DNA from: an uncultured Rikenellaceae bacterium
Lineage (GTDB): Bacteria > Bacteroidota > Bacteroidia > Bacteroidales > Rikenellaceae
Assembly: GCA_947040435.1 (NCBI GenBank)
Contig: CAMRBL010000010.1
Location: forward strand, 1-39,533
DNA length: 39,533 nt
Direction: 5' to 3'
Part shown: in pieces, positions 24,656 through 32,563 of the stretch
Layout: every line of letters starts with the position of its first letter
Numbering within the stretch: position 1 is the first letter of the stretch
Program-made: the position numbers and the translations under genes
The notes under the pieces: model-generated
Seen by the model: only the letters and a program-made list of their open reading frames with translations
The model's database searches: none
Told to the model about the DNA's origin: nothing

Positions 24656-24765
24656 AAAAACAAGGCGATATAGTCGCAACTATTTTAGAGAAACCATAAA
24701 CAAAATATATGCAATGTGATAAGACTCCATTTAGATAAGCCACTAATTGGAGTCTTATTATTTAT
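24656..24765 (+). ncRNA. Candidate small RNA or attenuator leader
   Basis: The stretch between the orphan promoter and a strong hairpin would give a transcript of about 110 nt. It contains a small hairpin GCGA-tatag-TCGC near its 5' end. It closes with ATAAGACTCCA (24719-24729) pairing over 11 bp with TGGAGTCTTAT (24748-24758), followed by TATTTATTT. A 9-codon frame, MQCDKTPFR, at 24709-24738 overlaps the stem's left arm and could act as a leader peptide for the di-iron protein gene downstream. It matches no RNA family I know. Confidence 0.4.
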
Positions 24766-24808
24766 TTAAAACGTAACTCGTTATATTTATTATTTAAAAT
24801 TGTTTAAT

Positions 24809-24816
24809 TATATTTG
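24809..24816 (+). promoter_or_regulatory. -7 box for the di-iron protein/LuxR pair
   Basis: TATATTTG fits TAnnTTTG, 27 nt before a possible TTG start and 54 nt before the ATG at 24870. No TTG lies at the usual -33 distance. Confidence 0.5.
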
Positions 24817-24869
24817 CAATAATAAATAAAACTTTATAAACGTTGAATAGAGATAAAACCGTAGATTAT

Positions 24870-25568
24870 ATGTATAAAATAGTGAAATATGAGAGCCAAG
24901 ATCGCATGGGCGATTTAATATGTGATAACTACCCAATGCTACTAGTTTTAAGTAGGTTTGGAATGTCACTCGGCTTCGGGGAGCAATCTATCGGCGAGGT
25001 GTGCAAGAGTAATAATGTTGATGTTAAAACTTTTTTGGCAGTAGTGAACCTATTGATCGATGACTCGGAGAAGATACCAAAAATAATAGACGCAGAGATC
25101 TCAATTCCTGCACTAATAAAATACCTTTGCAATTCACATAAATATTTTGTTGAATTCCGATTGCCACTAATTCGCCAAGAGCTAGTCAATGCATTGGGCG
25201 ATAATAAAAATGATGTTAATCTTGTTATAATAAAATATTATGATGAGTATGTATATGAGGTAAATAGACATATAACGTATGAGGAGCGAAAGGTTTTTAA
25301 ATATGTTGAGTCGTTGATAGATACTAATGTGTCAAATAAATATAATATTGAAATATTCAGTAAAAGACATGATGATGTAGAGTGTAAACTCTCTGAATTA
25401 AAGGATATTATAATAAAATATTACCCTAATAGTAGCAGTAATGAGTTGAATAGTGTTTTGTTCGATATTTTCTCGTGTGCTAAGGATTTAGAATCTCATA
25501 ATAGGGTCGAAAATGCTCTTTTTATACCCGCGATTAAAGAGTTAGAGAGATTAAAAAAAATAGATTAA
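24870..25568 (+). CDS. Hemerythrin-like di-iron protein, RIC/YtfE type
   Basis: A 232-residue protein. The N-terminal 60 residues (DLICDNYPMLLVLSRFGMSLGFGE) resemble the ScdA/YtfE N-terminal domain, but the usual Cys-Cys pair is missing (LGFGE instead). The rest is a hemerythrin-like helix bundle with ligands H90, H134-x3-E138, H167 and H210-x3-E214. The spacing is close to that of the E. coli YtfE di-iron site as I recall it. Family members repair iron-sulfur clusters after nitric oxide or oxidative damage, or sense these agents. The ATG at 24870 was preferred; a TTG at 24843 would add 9 residues. A LuxR-type regulator starts 2 nt after the stop, so the two are surely co-transcribed and probably work together. 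Confidence 0.82.
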   Translation: MYKIVKYESQDRMGDLICDNYPMLLVLSRFGMSLGFGEQSIGEVCKSNNVDVKTFLAVVNLLIDDSEKIPKIIDAEISIPALIKYLCNSHKYFVEFRLPLIRQELVNALGDNKNDVNLVIIKYYDEYVYEVNRHITYEERKVFKYVESLIDTNVSNKYNIEIFSKRHDDVECKLSELKDIIIKYYPNSSSNELNSVLFDIFSCAKDLESHNRVENALFIPAIKELERLKKID

Positions 25569-25569
25569 A

Positions 25570-26172
25570 ATGGGACAAAGAGTACATGTTTTTATTGCCG
25601 AACCTTCGCCTATAATTAGAAATGGTGTGATATCAGTGCTGAAAGGTATATCAAATATTGATATAGCTGAAATAAGTGATGTTACAACTCTAATGGCGCA
25701 GATTAGTCGATATATGCCTGATATATTAATTGTAAACCCATCCTATTTGGGACTGTTTTCTCTTGATATGTTACGCTCTAAAGTTGGTGGTGCTATTAAA
25801 ATTATAGCACTCCAATATACTCTGCTTGATGAGGCAATAACTAAGCAGTATGATGACGTATTGTCTATTTATAGTAGTGCTGAAGTTGTGAAAGAGAAGT
25901 TAGTTGGAGTTATATCTAGTAGTGATAAGAGTATTGAAAAGCAGGGGCTGAGTGTTCGAGAGAAAGAGATCGTTGTATGTATAGTTAAGGGGTTGACTAA
26001 TAAACAGATTGCAGACCAGCTCTGCCTATCCACTCATACGGTAATGACTCACAGACGAAACATCTCAAATAAACTCGAAATACATAGCTCTTCAGGACTT
26101 ACAATATATGCTATTGTTAATAAACTGGTAGAGCTAGATAATATCAAAAGTGTAATCTCATCTGACAAATAA
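25570..26172 (+). CDS. LuxR/NarL-type regulator with an atypical receiver domain
   Basis: A 200-residue protein. The N-terminal 115 residues have a response-regulator receiver pattern (VHVFIAEPSPIIRNGV, then MPDILIVNPSYLG). The position of the phosphorylated Asp is Asn (N56), and the first acidic pair is reduced to one Glu (E11). The C-terminal 65 residues are a LuxR helix-turn-helix: LSVREKEIVVCIVKGLTNKQIADQLCLSTHTVMTHRRNI. Normal His-Asp phosphorelay control is thus unlikely; no histidine kinase gene is near. Its start lies 2 nt after the di-iron protein gene, which suggests that protein as its sensor partner. Targets cannot be read from the window. Confidence 0.85.
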   Translation: MGQRVHVFIAEPSPIIRNGVISVLKGISNIDIAEISDVTTLMAQISRYMPDILIVNPSYLGLFSLDMLRSKVGGAIKIIALQYTLLDEAITKQYDDVLSIYSSAEVVKEKLVGVISSSDKSIEKQGLSVREKEIVVCIVKGLTNKQIADQLCLSTHTVMTHRRNISNKLEIHSSSGLTIYAIVNKLVELDNIKSVISSDK

Positions 26173-26235
26173 TCCCAATACTACTACTAATAATAAATTT
26201 TTTGAAAAATACAATGTTATTATAAACACATTCGC

Positions 26236-26265
26236 TTGTTTCTTCTTTTATAATGATTATATTTG
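26236..26265 (+). promoter_or_regulatory. Bacteroidota promoter for the WecA-type gene
   Basis: A TTG at 26236-26238, exactly 19 nt, then TATATTTG at 26258-26265 is a full consensus promoter 53 nt before the ATG. Confidence 0.75.
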
Positions 26266-26318
26266 CAAAAGGCGTAAATTTGTTGCCACTGTGATATTAA
26301 TTATTAAAAAATAATTCA

Positions 26319-27419
26319 ATGAGCTTAATTCAAATATTGTGTATAATATCTTTTATTATTAGTGTTGTGATTGCATCTTATGCAATACCTGGAGTATTGT
26401 ATGTGTCAATAAAGAAAAATTTGTTGGATATGCCAAATGATCGTAAACGTCATGTTGGAATCTGTTCTAGGCTAGGGGGAGTCGCTTTCCTTCCTGCTAT
26501 ATTTTTGTCGGCAACACTCCCGATTTCAATGTTTTCACTCTATGACCACTCTCTGTTAGAGTATATTACACCATCTTTTATTCTCACATTAACATCCGCA
26601 ATGTTAATATATTTTGTTGGCGTAACTGATGATATAATAGAGGTTAGATACTACAAGAAATTTATATTTCAAATATTAGTCTCAGTAATTATCGTTATGT
26701 CAGGGAACTATATCGATAACTTTTACGGGTTATTTGGATTATACTATCTCCCTATTTGGATTGGTGTACCATTCACTATATTTATATTAGTTTTTGTAAT
26801 TAATGCTGTTAACCTAATAGATGGTATTGATGGACTAGCTTCAGGACTTTGTAGTGTTGCATTTGCTATATTTGGAGTGCTTTTCATTATGAAAGGGGAT
26901 GTCATTAATGCTATATTGTCTGTTGTAGCTTTAGGTACACTACTACCTTTTTTCTTCTATAATGTCTTTGGAATCGAAGGTAAAAAATATAAAATATTTA
27001 TGGGCGATGGTGGTGCTTTGATGATTGGACTCCTTTTAGCCACGCTTGCAATAGAGCTATTTAGAAACAATACTATTTTAGATGGAGGTAAAGGTACTTC
27101 TTTCTATGTTGTAGCGGCATTTTCACCCCTTATAATACCTTGTTTTGATGTTGTGAGAGTTGTGTTGCGTAGATATAAAGAGCATAAACCTCTATTCCTT
27201 CCAGATAATAATCATATACACCATAAATTCATCGCTTTGGGACTATCTCATCATGTTGTAATGATTCTTATAATTTCTATTTCAGCACTATTTACAATCT
27301 TCAACGTTATTACGAGTAAGTATTTAAATATTAATATAATCTTGTTAATTGATGTGTTTATCTGGACTACAATGCATATTCTGTTGACAAGAAGAATTAA
27401 AATTAGAAGTAAAAGATAA
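26319..27419 (+). CDS. wecA: WecA/TagO-type undecaprenyl-phosphate sugar-1-phosphate transferase
   Basis: A 366-residue membrane protein with about 11 helices. Family motifs of the polyprenyl-phosphate N-acetylhexosamine-1-phosphate transferases are present: DMPNDRKRHVG near residue 38, the Mg-binding pair in VGVTDDIIEVRYYKKF, NAVNLIDGIDGLASG, FMGDGGALMIG and the HIHH of NNHIHHKFIALG. Such enzymes start O-antigen, capsule or teichoic-type glycans by moving a sugar phosphate from a UDP-sugar to the lipid carrier on the inner face of the membrane. The HIHH motif separates it from MraY. It has its own promoter and seems to be a single-gene unit; no glycan cluster is adjacent. Confidence 0.88.
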   Translation: MSLIQILCIISFIISVVIASYAIPGVLYVSIKKNLLDMPNDRKRHVGICSRLGGVAFLPAIFLSATLPISMFSLYDHSLLEYITPSFILTLTSAMLIYFVGVTDDIIEVRYYKKFIFQILVSVIIVMSGNYIDNFYGLFGLYYLPIWIGVPFTIFILVFVINAVNLIDGIDGLASGLCSVAFAIFGVLFIMKGDVINAILSVVALGTLLPFFFYNVFGIEGKKYKIFMGDGGALMIGLLLATLAIELFRNNTILDGGKGTSFYVVAAFSPLIIPCFDVVRVVLRRYKEHKPLFLPDNNHIHHKFIALGLSHHVVMILIISISALFTIFNVITSKYLNINIILLIDVFIWTTMHILLTRRIKIRSKR

Positions 27420-27800
27420 TTGACCTCTATTTAGTTGCTAAGAGCTAATTTTCAGGTGTGTAATTATGTAGCGATGGCTCACATTACCTATACATGGTTG
27501 TGCTTGAATTCTCTTATTACATAGAATACAGATATTATATATAAATGATAGTGCCGTATTAAACTTTTAATACGGCACTATTTATTTTATAGCTAATGTG
27601 TTGATGTAATGGTTTGCTAGGCGTATGACTTTATATCACACCATTTTGCGTTGCGTCCTGTACCTATTTATTATATGTGGATTAACCTATAATACTTTTT
27701 AGTAGCTACCTTTGATTAAAATGTTTAGATATTATAAATATAATAGATAAACAGGGCTTTTTTATTGAGGTATAGTTGTTGTATGGAGTATAAGAGCTAT
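27420..27800 (+). other. 381-nt gap between convergent genes, with no coding gene seen
   Basis: The gap separates the WecA-type gene from the 3' end of the OstA-like gene. It holds a very strong hairpin (27548-27581) and a lone -7-like box, TACCTTTG, at 27707-27714 with no TTG at the right distance. A run of six T lies near 27760. I see no protein of convincing length. Confidence 0.5.
27548..27581 (+). terminator. 15-bp perfect hairpin between convergent genes
   Basis: ATAGTGCCGTATTAA pairs with TTAATACGGCACTAT around a 4-nt loop, followed by TTATTTTAT. It begins 128 nt after the WecA-type stop codon and may stop transcripts from both sides. Confidence 0.75.
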
Positions 27801-29963
27801 TTACAGCCCTTGTAGCGTACTATTTGTGATTGTCTCATTTCGTTCTATCCACACACCATCTAGAATCATCTTATCCTTGTTTTCAATGATACTCTTCGTG
27901 ATATTGAAAAGAGGTATTGGTTTGGCTTCATACTCGACTCTCCTTGTAGGTCTAATTACTCTATTGAATACAGACTTTTTGTTCATAGGACGCCTCGCCT
28001 CTTCCCACTTAAACCCTGGAAGAATAATCTCCTGCGTTAAAGGAATTTTATCCATCGGATATAGTTGATATACGGGATTTACTTTATAATTTATAGTTTC
28101 TATGGCGTTACTGTCCATGGCAAACGTGATATTTGCAGACTCGACTACCATAAAACCTTTTATACTTTGGTCTTTGTCGTCCTGCATATAGTAGTACGTT
28201 TGACCATTACCAATAACATCGATATATTTTATCTTATTTTCAACCATAATTGTCTCTATAATCTTACCCTTAATCTGGTTGTAATAGCCGGCTCCAACTT
28301 TAGATGCCATAATTGGCTCACCCGTAAATATAGCCTTATCCATGATTTGATTCCGTGTGTATATATCTATCTTAGTAGATGTAATCTGGTTAGCCTCATT
28401 CCACAGTATGGGCTTAATATATAGGTGTAGGGTAGAGTCACTCGATAGTCCAACCATAGAGTCGCAAACTGCTTGGAAATCGCTCCTGTATATCCGTACA
28501 TTATTATACGCTTTAATAATATGTTGTACAGAATCCTTAACTACACCATCAGATATAGGTGCAATTATTGTGGAGTCTGCGGGGATGCTATCTTGTGGTA
28601 TCTCAATCTTAGTGGAATCTGTAAGATTCAAATTCATTGAGTCACTTTTTAGCTTAGCTGCTTTTTCTATCTCTCTTTTTGCTTTCGCTTCAGCTACTTT
28701 TTTATCTTTTTTTATCTTTTTCTCTAATCTTTTTAGCTCTCTCTTTAACTTCTTTTTTTCAGATCTACTCAGCTCTTTGTTAGTGTCCGAAGCGATCGGT
28801 ATTGAGTCAGATTCAGTTATACTGCTCTCTGCTCCTATGGCTCCTAGGCTATCTGGTGCAAAACTAGCCTTAATACTATCCGATTCAATTACAATTTTGT
28901 CAACTTCCTTAATTTCTTTAACTTCCTTACCTTCTTCGACGTACTCTTGTTCTATTTGCGTTGAGTCCACTACAAGCAAAGAGTCATTATCAACCTCATG
29001 TATCAATATTGTGTCAGACCTCATGTATAGAGTATCTGGTTGTCCTGGGTCAAAGTTAATAATGGATGGATCTTCAGTTATTAGTGCCTTTCCAATTGTT
29101 CCCCAATACTCAGCAAAGTCTCCAAATAGCATAACCTTATGCTCCTGATCTAGCATCTGAATATCGTCATACAACACCGCATTCTCTAATTTACTATTGT
29201 AGTTCAGTACTTCAGACCATAGCTCTTGTTTCTCAGTTAGAATATATGAATTTGACGTAAACTTATATGTCATATTACGTTGGTCGTATAGACCCTTTTT
29301 AGCACTTAGGATCTCCCCTTTTGAGTTCCAAATAAAAGTAAGCGTGTAGAATGTGGCAATATCTGTATTTAGATTATATGAGATCGAATCAGATTGAAGT
29401 TTATAGTCAGGATTCTTAATCTCTACGTCATCAACGCAGATAAGAATACTGCTATCAGCGTGAAAGTAACCTCGGTTAGACTCCAGTAGGTTCTCTCGTT
29501 GGCTCATAGTTGCACCACCGCCAAAAATGCCAATATTTGTAAGGGTATTGAATGCAAATTTATGAGTGTACATAATTGCATCTTTATTTACCATCTTGAT
29601 TATAGGACCATAAATATTAGCAATATTGTCCTCTCCATTATAAGTGGCTCTATCTCCATATAGATATGTATCCTGCTTGTTGACAACAACACGCTTAAAA
29701 CACTCTATACGTGTATTATTGTATCGTATAGCGCTGTCGCATGTTATTATCGTACCATTATCTTTGTGGTGAAAAACTACATTGCCTAGAAGATTAATCG
29801 CCGAGGAGTCTCCGACCTTCACTGGGCGGATAAAATCAGCTTTAAATGCTACTGGGCTTTTTCGTACATTGTCGCTATCTGTTTGTGCGGAAGCTATCTT
29901 CACAGAGCACACTAGTATAGAGAAGAATATAAGCCAATTAATGTTGTTATGTAGTTTTTTCAC
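27801..29963 (-). CDS. OstA-like outer-membrane/LPS-transport protein (LptA/LptD-N type)
   Basis: A 720-residue exported protein with a signal peptide (1-26, KIASA-QTD). Residues 35-300 show the repeated beta-strand pattern of the OstA/LptA fold: FKADFIRPVK, LLGNVVFHHKDNGTIITCDSAIRYN, RVVVNKQDTYLYGDRATYNGE. A Ser/Asp-rich linker (about 315-395) and a Lys/Glu-rich helix (about 395-435, SRSEKKKLKRELKRLEKK) interrupt it, then OstA-type strands resume. The fold carries LPS across the periplasm. The start is GTG at 29963: no in-frame ATG lies upstream and the signal peptide begins there. In Bacteroidota such proteins often neighbour SurA-like foldases, as here, though a hairpin separates them. Confidence 0.82.
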   Translation of the reverse strand: MKKLHNNINWLIFFSILVCSVKIASAQTDSDNVRKSPVAFKADFIRPVKVGDSSAINLLGNVVFHHKDNGTIITCDSAIRYNNTRIECFKRVVVNKQDTYLYGDRATYNGEDNIANIYGPIIKMVNKDAIMYTHKFAFNTLTNIGIFGGGATMSQRENLLESNRGYFHADSSILICVDDVEIKNPDYKLQSDSISYNLNTDIATFYTLTFIWNSKGEILSAKKGLYDQRNMTYKFTSNSYILTEKQELWSEVLNYNSKLENAVLYDDIQMLDQEHKVMLFGDFAEYWGTIGKALITEDPSIINFDPGQPDTLYMRSDTILIHEVDNDSLLVVDSTQIEQEYVEEGKEVKEIKEVDKIVIESDSIKASFAPDSLGAIGAESSITESDSIPIASDTNKELSRSEKKKLKRELKRLEKKIKKDKKVAEAKAKREIEKAAKLKSDSMNLNLTDSTKIEIPQDSIPADSTIIAPISDGVVKDSVQHIIKAYNNVRIYRSDFQAVCDSMVGLSSDSTLHLYIKPILWNEANQITSTKIDIYTRNQIMDKAIFTGEPIMASKVGAGYYNQIKGKIIETIMVENKIKYIDVIGNGQTYYYMQDDKDQSIKGFMVVESANITFAMDSNAIETINYKVNPVYQLYPMDKIPLTQEIILPGFKWEEARRPMNKKSVFNRVIRPTRRVEYEAKPIPLFNITKSIIENKDKMILDGVWIERNETITNSTLQGL

Positions 29964-30014
29964 TCCTAAAAAATATGATAAAATTAAGCTATTTTACTCT
30001 GTTGCGTTCTAACT

Positions 30015-30057
30015 TAGAAGCTGTCTAAATTTATATCCTAAATTTAGACAGCTTCTA
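30015..30057 (-). terminator. 19-bp perfect hairpin between the SurA-like and OstA-like genes
   Basis: The arms at 30015-30033 and 30039-30057 are exact complements around a 5-nt loop. It lies 14 nt past the SurA-like stop codon on the minus strand. Neither side has a T-tract, so it may instead stabilise or process the transcript. Confidence 0.6.
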
Positions 30058-30071
30058 TAAGTGCTAATTCA

Positions 30072-31469
30072 TTACTTTGCCCACGATTTATTCTCAAAAA
30101 GGCTAGTATCGAAAGTAGGATCTATTCTAATATACATTGATGCAATAGTTTTATTGATCCATTTATTGAATTCGATATCTTTTTTCTTTGCAAGAGCTAT
30201 CTCTTCAATTACGAGGTAGTCATTCTCTAAATTAGGGTAGTGCGAAGGTATAATATCAACAAGTTTGATCACTTTGCTGAGTACATTACCATGTAAATCT
30301 TGTGCTTGGAAAGAGTCTGACATCTCTCCTATTTTAAGGTTTTTTATTTCTCGATACTCCACTGGAGCTAGATCCTCTTTCGTTATTTTTGTTGTAGTGT
30401 GGTTTGCTCTAGCCATTGGGAAGTACGTTTTAAGTATCTCGTAATTACTTACGATTCCACCATTTTGTTTTGAGTACTCGTCATCCGAGTGCTCCAGAGC
30501 TGCACTAGCAAAGCTAATCGAATCACTCTTAATCAGGCTGGCAATACTATCAAGAGTTGTATTTGTATCCAGTATCTCTTGTTTTGAAAAAAGTGGCTTT
30601 ATCAATATGTGGCGACAGTGGTATATATCCCCTCGTTTGTCAATCAATTGTATGATGTGTAATCCAAACTCGGTCTCAATAACCTCTGATACTTGGTTTG
30701 GCTTCAATTTTTCAAGAGCCTGAGCAAATGGTTTAACATATTTACTTGATGGGCTAGGATCCATCTCGCCACCTCTTACTGCACTACCTTGGTCTATTGA
30801 GTACATACGTGCTAGAACTTCAAATCTTGTGCCGTTTATAATCCTCTCTCTTAGACCTAAAAGAGTCTCTTTTGTGCGCTGTTTTGCCTCTTTTGTAGAA
30901 GCGGGTTCCTTTGTGATTTGAGCATAAACATACTGCTCAGGAATCATTGGAAGTGAGTCTTTGGGTAGCTTTTTGTAGAAACGGCTAACTTCTCCAGGTG
31001 TAATTGTCACCTTATCTTGAATTGTTTGTTGCATAGTTTGAGCATATGTCATCTCTTCATATTGAGAGATCATATCCTGCTTAACCTCATATATCGGCTT
31101 CTCAAACTTTTTCTCTACTGCAGAGATAGAGCCTAAGTCAGTAATCATTTGTTGTACACTCTCCGAAACCCCCATCTCAATACTATTATATTGTATCTCA
31201 ACTGAGTCTACAAGAGCTTGGTTATACAGAAGTTTCTGTAGCATTAGTCGCTCTAGAGCCTCGTTTTTAACATCTCGGTCTAGGGTGTATCCTCCTTTTT
31301 TGCGTTGCGTATTAATTTGCTCCCCCATCTCTACTAATTCAGAGTAGAAGATTGCAGATTTACCAACAACTGCAACAACTTTATCTGCCATAAATTGTTC
31401 TTGAGAAAAGGTGCTACTTGCGAAACTTAAAGTCGCAAAACAGATTAATGATAGTGTCTTTTTTAACAT
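30072..31469 (-). CDS. SurA-like periplasmic peptidyl-prolyl isomerase/chaperone
   Basis: A 465-residue protein with a signal peptide (1-22, SSTFSQ). The N-terminal part (25-165) is a SurA-N-type helical chaperone domain (KVVAVVGKSAIFYSELVE, NEALERLMLQKLLYNQALVD). Two parvulin-type domains follow: about 168-275 (EQYVYAQITK to FGLHIIQLIDKRG, with GGEMDP) and about 280-400 (YHCRHILIKPLF to NGGIVSNYE). This layout matches SurA, which helps fold outer-membrane beta-barrels. The gene for a smaller foldase-like lipoprotein lies 47 nt upstream on the same strand, so both are probably transcribed from the promoter at 32424-32454. Confidence 0.88.
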   Translation of the reverse strand: MLKKTLSLICFATLSFASSTFSQEQFMADKVVAVVGKSAIFYSELVEMGEQINTQRKKGGYTLDRDVKNEALERLMLQKLLYNQALVDSVEIQYNSIEMGVSESVQQMITDLGSISAVEKKFEKPIYEVKQDMISQYEEMTYAQTMQQTIQDKVTITPGEVSRFYKKLPKDSLPMIPEQYVYAQITKEPASTKEAKQRTKETLLGLRERIINGTRFEVLARMYSIDQGSAVRGGEMDPSPSSKYVKPFAQALEKLKPNQVSEVIETEFGLHIIQLIDKRGDIYHCRHILIKPLFSKQEILDTNTTLDSIASLIKSDSISFASAALEHSDDEYSKQNGGIVSNYEILKTYFPMARANHTTTKITKEDLAPVEYREIKNLKIGEMSDSFQAQDLHGNVLSKVIKLVDIIPSHYPNLENDYLVIEEIALAKKKDIEFNKWINKTIASMYIRIDPTFDTSLFENKSWAK

Positions 31470-31516
31470 ATTATTGTAGTATATATTTTATGGTTTAAAG
31501 GTAAGCTAAATTACAA

Positions 31517-32413
31517 TTAATCTACTATTAAAGAGTCAATTGCTTCTACTTCACCTATATTTATGTGTATTCTATCTCCTCGCTTTGCTTTTATGTACAG
31601 GCTATCTTCGTATATATTTATGGCGTCAACTCTTCGTTGATTTAATATAATTTTACGAATTTTGTCTTTAGCTAGTACAATAGGAGATATTTCTCCTTTA
31701 TCTTTGCTCTCGTAGATATTGAAGAGATATTTATTTGACTCATCTGCCATAAATTGCACATCTTTACTCTTCAATAACTTTGTATATATGTCTCCTTTGC
31801 GTGTTGGTAGATGACCTAAAAATTCATTGAAATTTGTCCATGTATCCAAAACGACTAGTTGGAAATTATTCTTATCACAAATATCGATAAAATCCTGTTG
31901 TTTTTCAGAGTTTGGGCTCTCCATCAACTCTTGTAGTTTTACTGATTGTCTATATGTTTCAGGAACTTTTACGACTCTAGCTTTGACAATAATATTGTTT
32001 AAGCGGAACTCATTTGAGTGTTTGGTGTAGTAACTCTCAATATCGGACTCTGTAATCTCGGCGTTGATACTCTTCTCTATATAGTGTTGATCCAGTTTGT
32101 AGTTTAGGAGTGAGTTACGATACTCTTCAACCATATTGTCTATATCCTCTTGACTTTCAGAGAACATTAGTTCTGCTCGTTCTAGTTTCAGTTGACTCCT
32201 TACCCACATATTGACGTATGACTTCAAGATAACAAGGCTATCTTCGGTTGTCATTTTCTCTGTAAAAATGTACTCAACATCAGTACTCAGTAGTCTACGT
32301 TCGCCTACACTTGCAACAACAATCTCTTCAGTTGTAAAAGGAGTGAGGATTCTTTTGCAACTAAATGATGCCATCGTTAGGCATATTAATAATATGTATT
32401 GTAGTTTCTGCAT
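31517..32413 (-). CDS. Foldase-like lipoprotein (SurA-N/PpiC related)
   Basis: A 298-residue protein with a lipoprotein signal peptide; the lipid Cys is probably C19 (ASFSCKR). The body resembles the N-terminal chaperone part of SurA/PpiC-like proteins: EEIVVASVGERRLLSTDVEYIF followed by helices with EDIDN-type spacing and YYTKHSNEFRLNNIIVKARVVKV, the start of a parvulin-like domain. The isomerase part looks short and lacks clear active-site residues, so a chaperone role is more likely than catalysis. It is the first gene of the minus-strand run and lies 47 nt before the SurA-like gene. Such pairs of foldase genes are common in Bacteroidota. Confidence 0.72.
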   Translation of the reverse strand: MQKLQYILLICLTMASFSCKRILTPFTTEEIVVASVGERRLLSTDVEYIFTEKMTTEDSLVILKSYVNMWVRSQLKLERAELMFSESQEDIDNMVEEYRNSLLNYKLDQHYIEKSINAEITESDIESYYTKHSNEFRLNNIIVKARVVKVPETYRQSVKLQELMESPNSEKQQDFIDICDKNNFQLVVLDTWTNFNEFLGHLPTRKGDIYTKLLKSKDVQFMADESNKYLFNIYESKDKGEISPIVLAKDKIRKIILNQRRVDAINIYEDSLYIKAKRGDRIHINIGEVEAIDSLIVD

Positions 32414-32423
32414 CTTTAATTCA

Positions 32424-32454
32424 CAAAGGTATGTTTTTTAAAAAGAAGTATCAA
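32424..32454 (-). promoter_or_regulatory. Bacteroidota promoter for the foldase genes
   Basis: On the minus strand a TTG (32454-32452), 20 nt, then TACCTTTG (32431-32424) fits the consensus, 11 nt before the start codon of the lipoprotein gene, so the leader is very short. Confidence 0.7.
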
Positions 32455-32563
32455 ATTGTTTCTCGTAGATAACGTGTTTTAATATATTTTGTTGTGTTGG
32501 TTATTCTGTTTGGTGTGGCTCTTCAGCACCTAATGTAGTAGTAATGCATTTCAGAACACACTC

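Noticed and set aside
28357-29148. Long plus-strand open frame of 263 codons opposite the OstA-like gene
   Set aside because: It is Ser/Leu/Ile-rich with no motif and mirrors the Asp/Ser/Lys-rich coding strand, whose composition removes stops on the other side. The minus-strand gene has a signal peptide and a recognisable fold.
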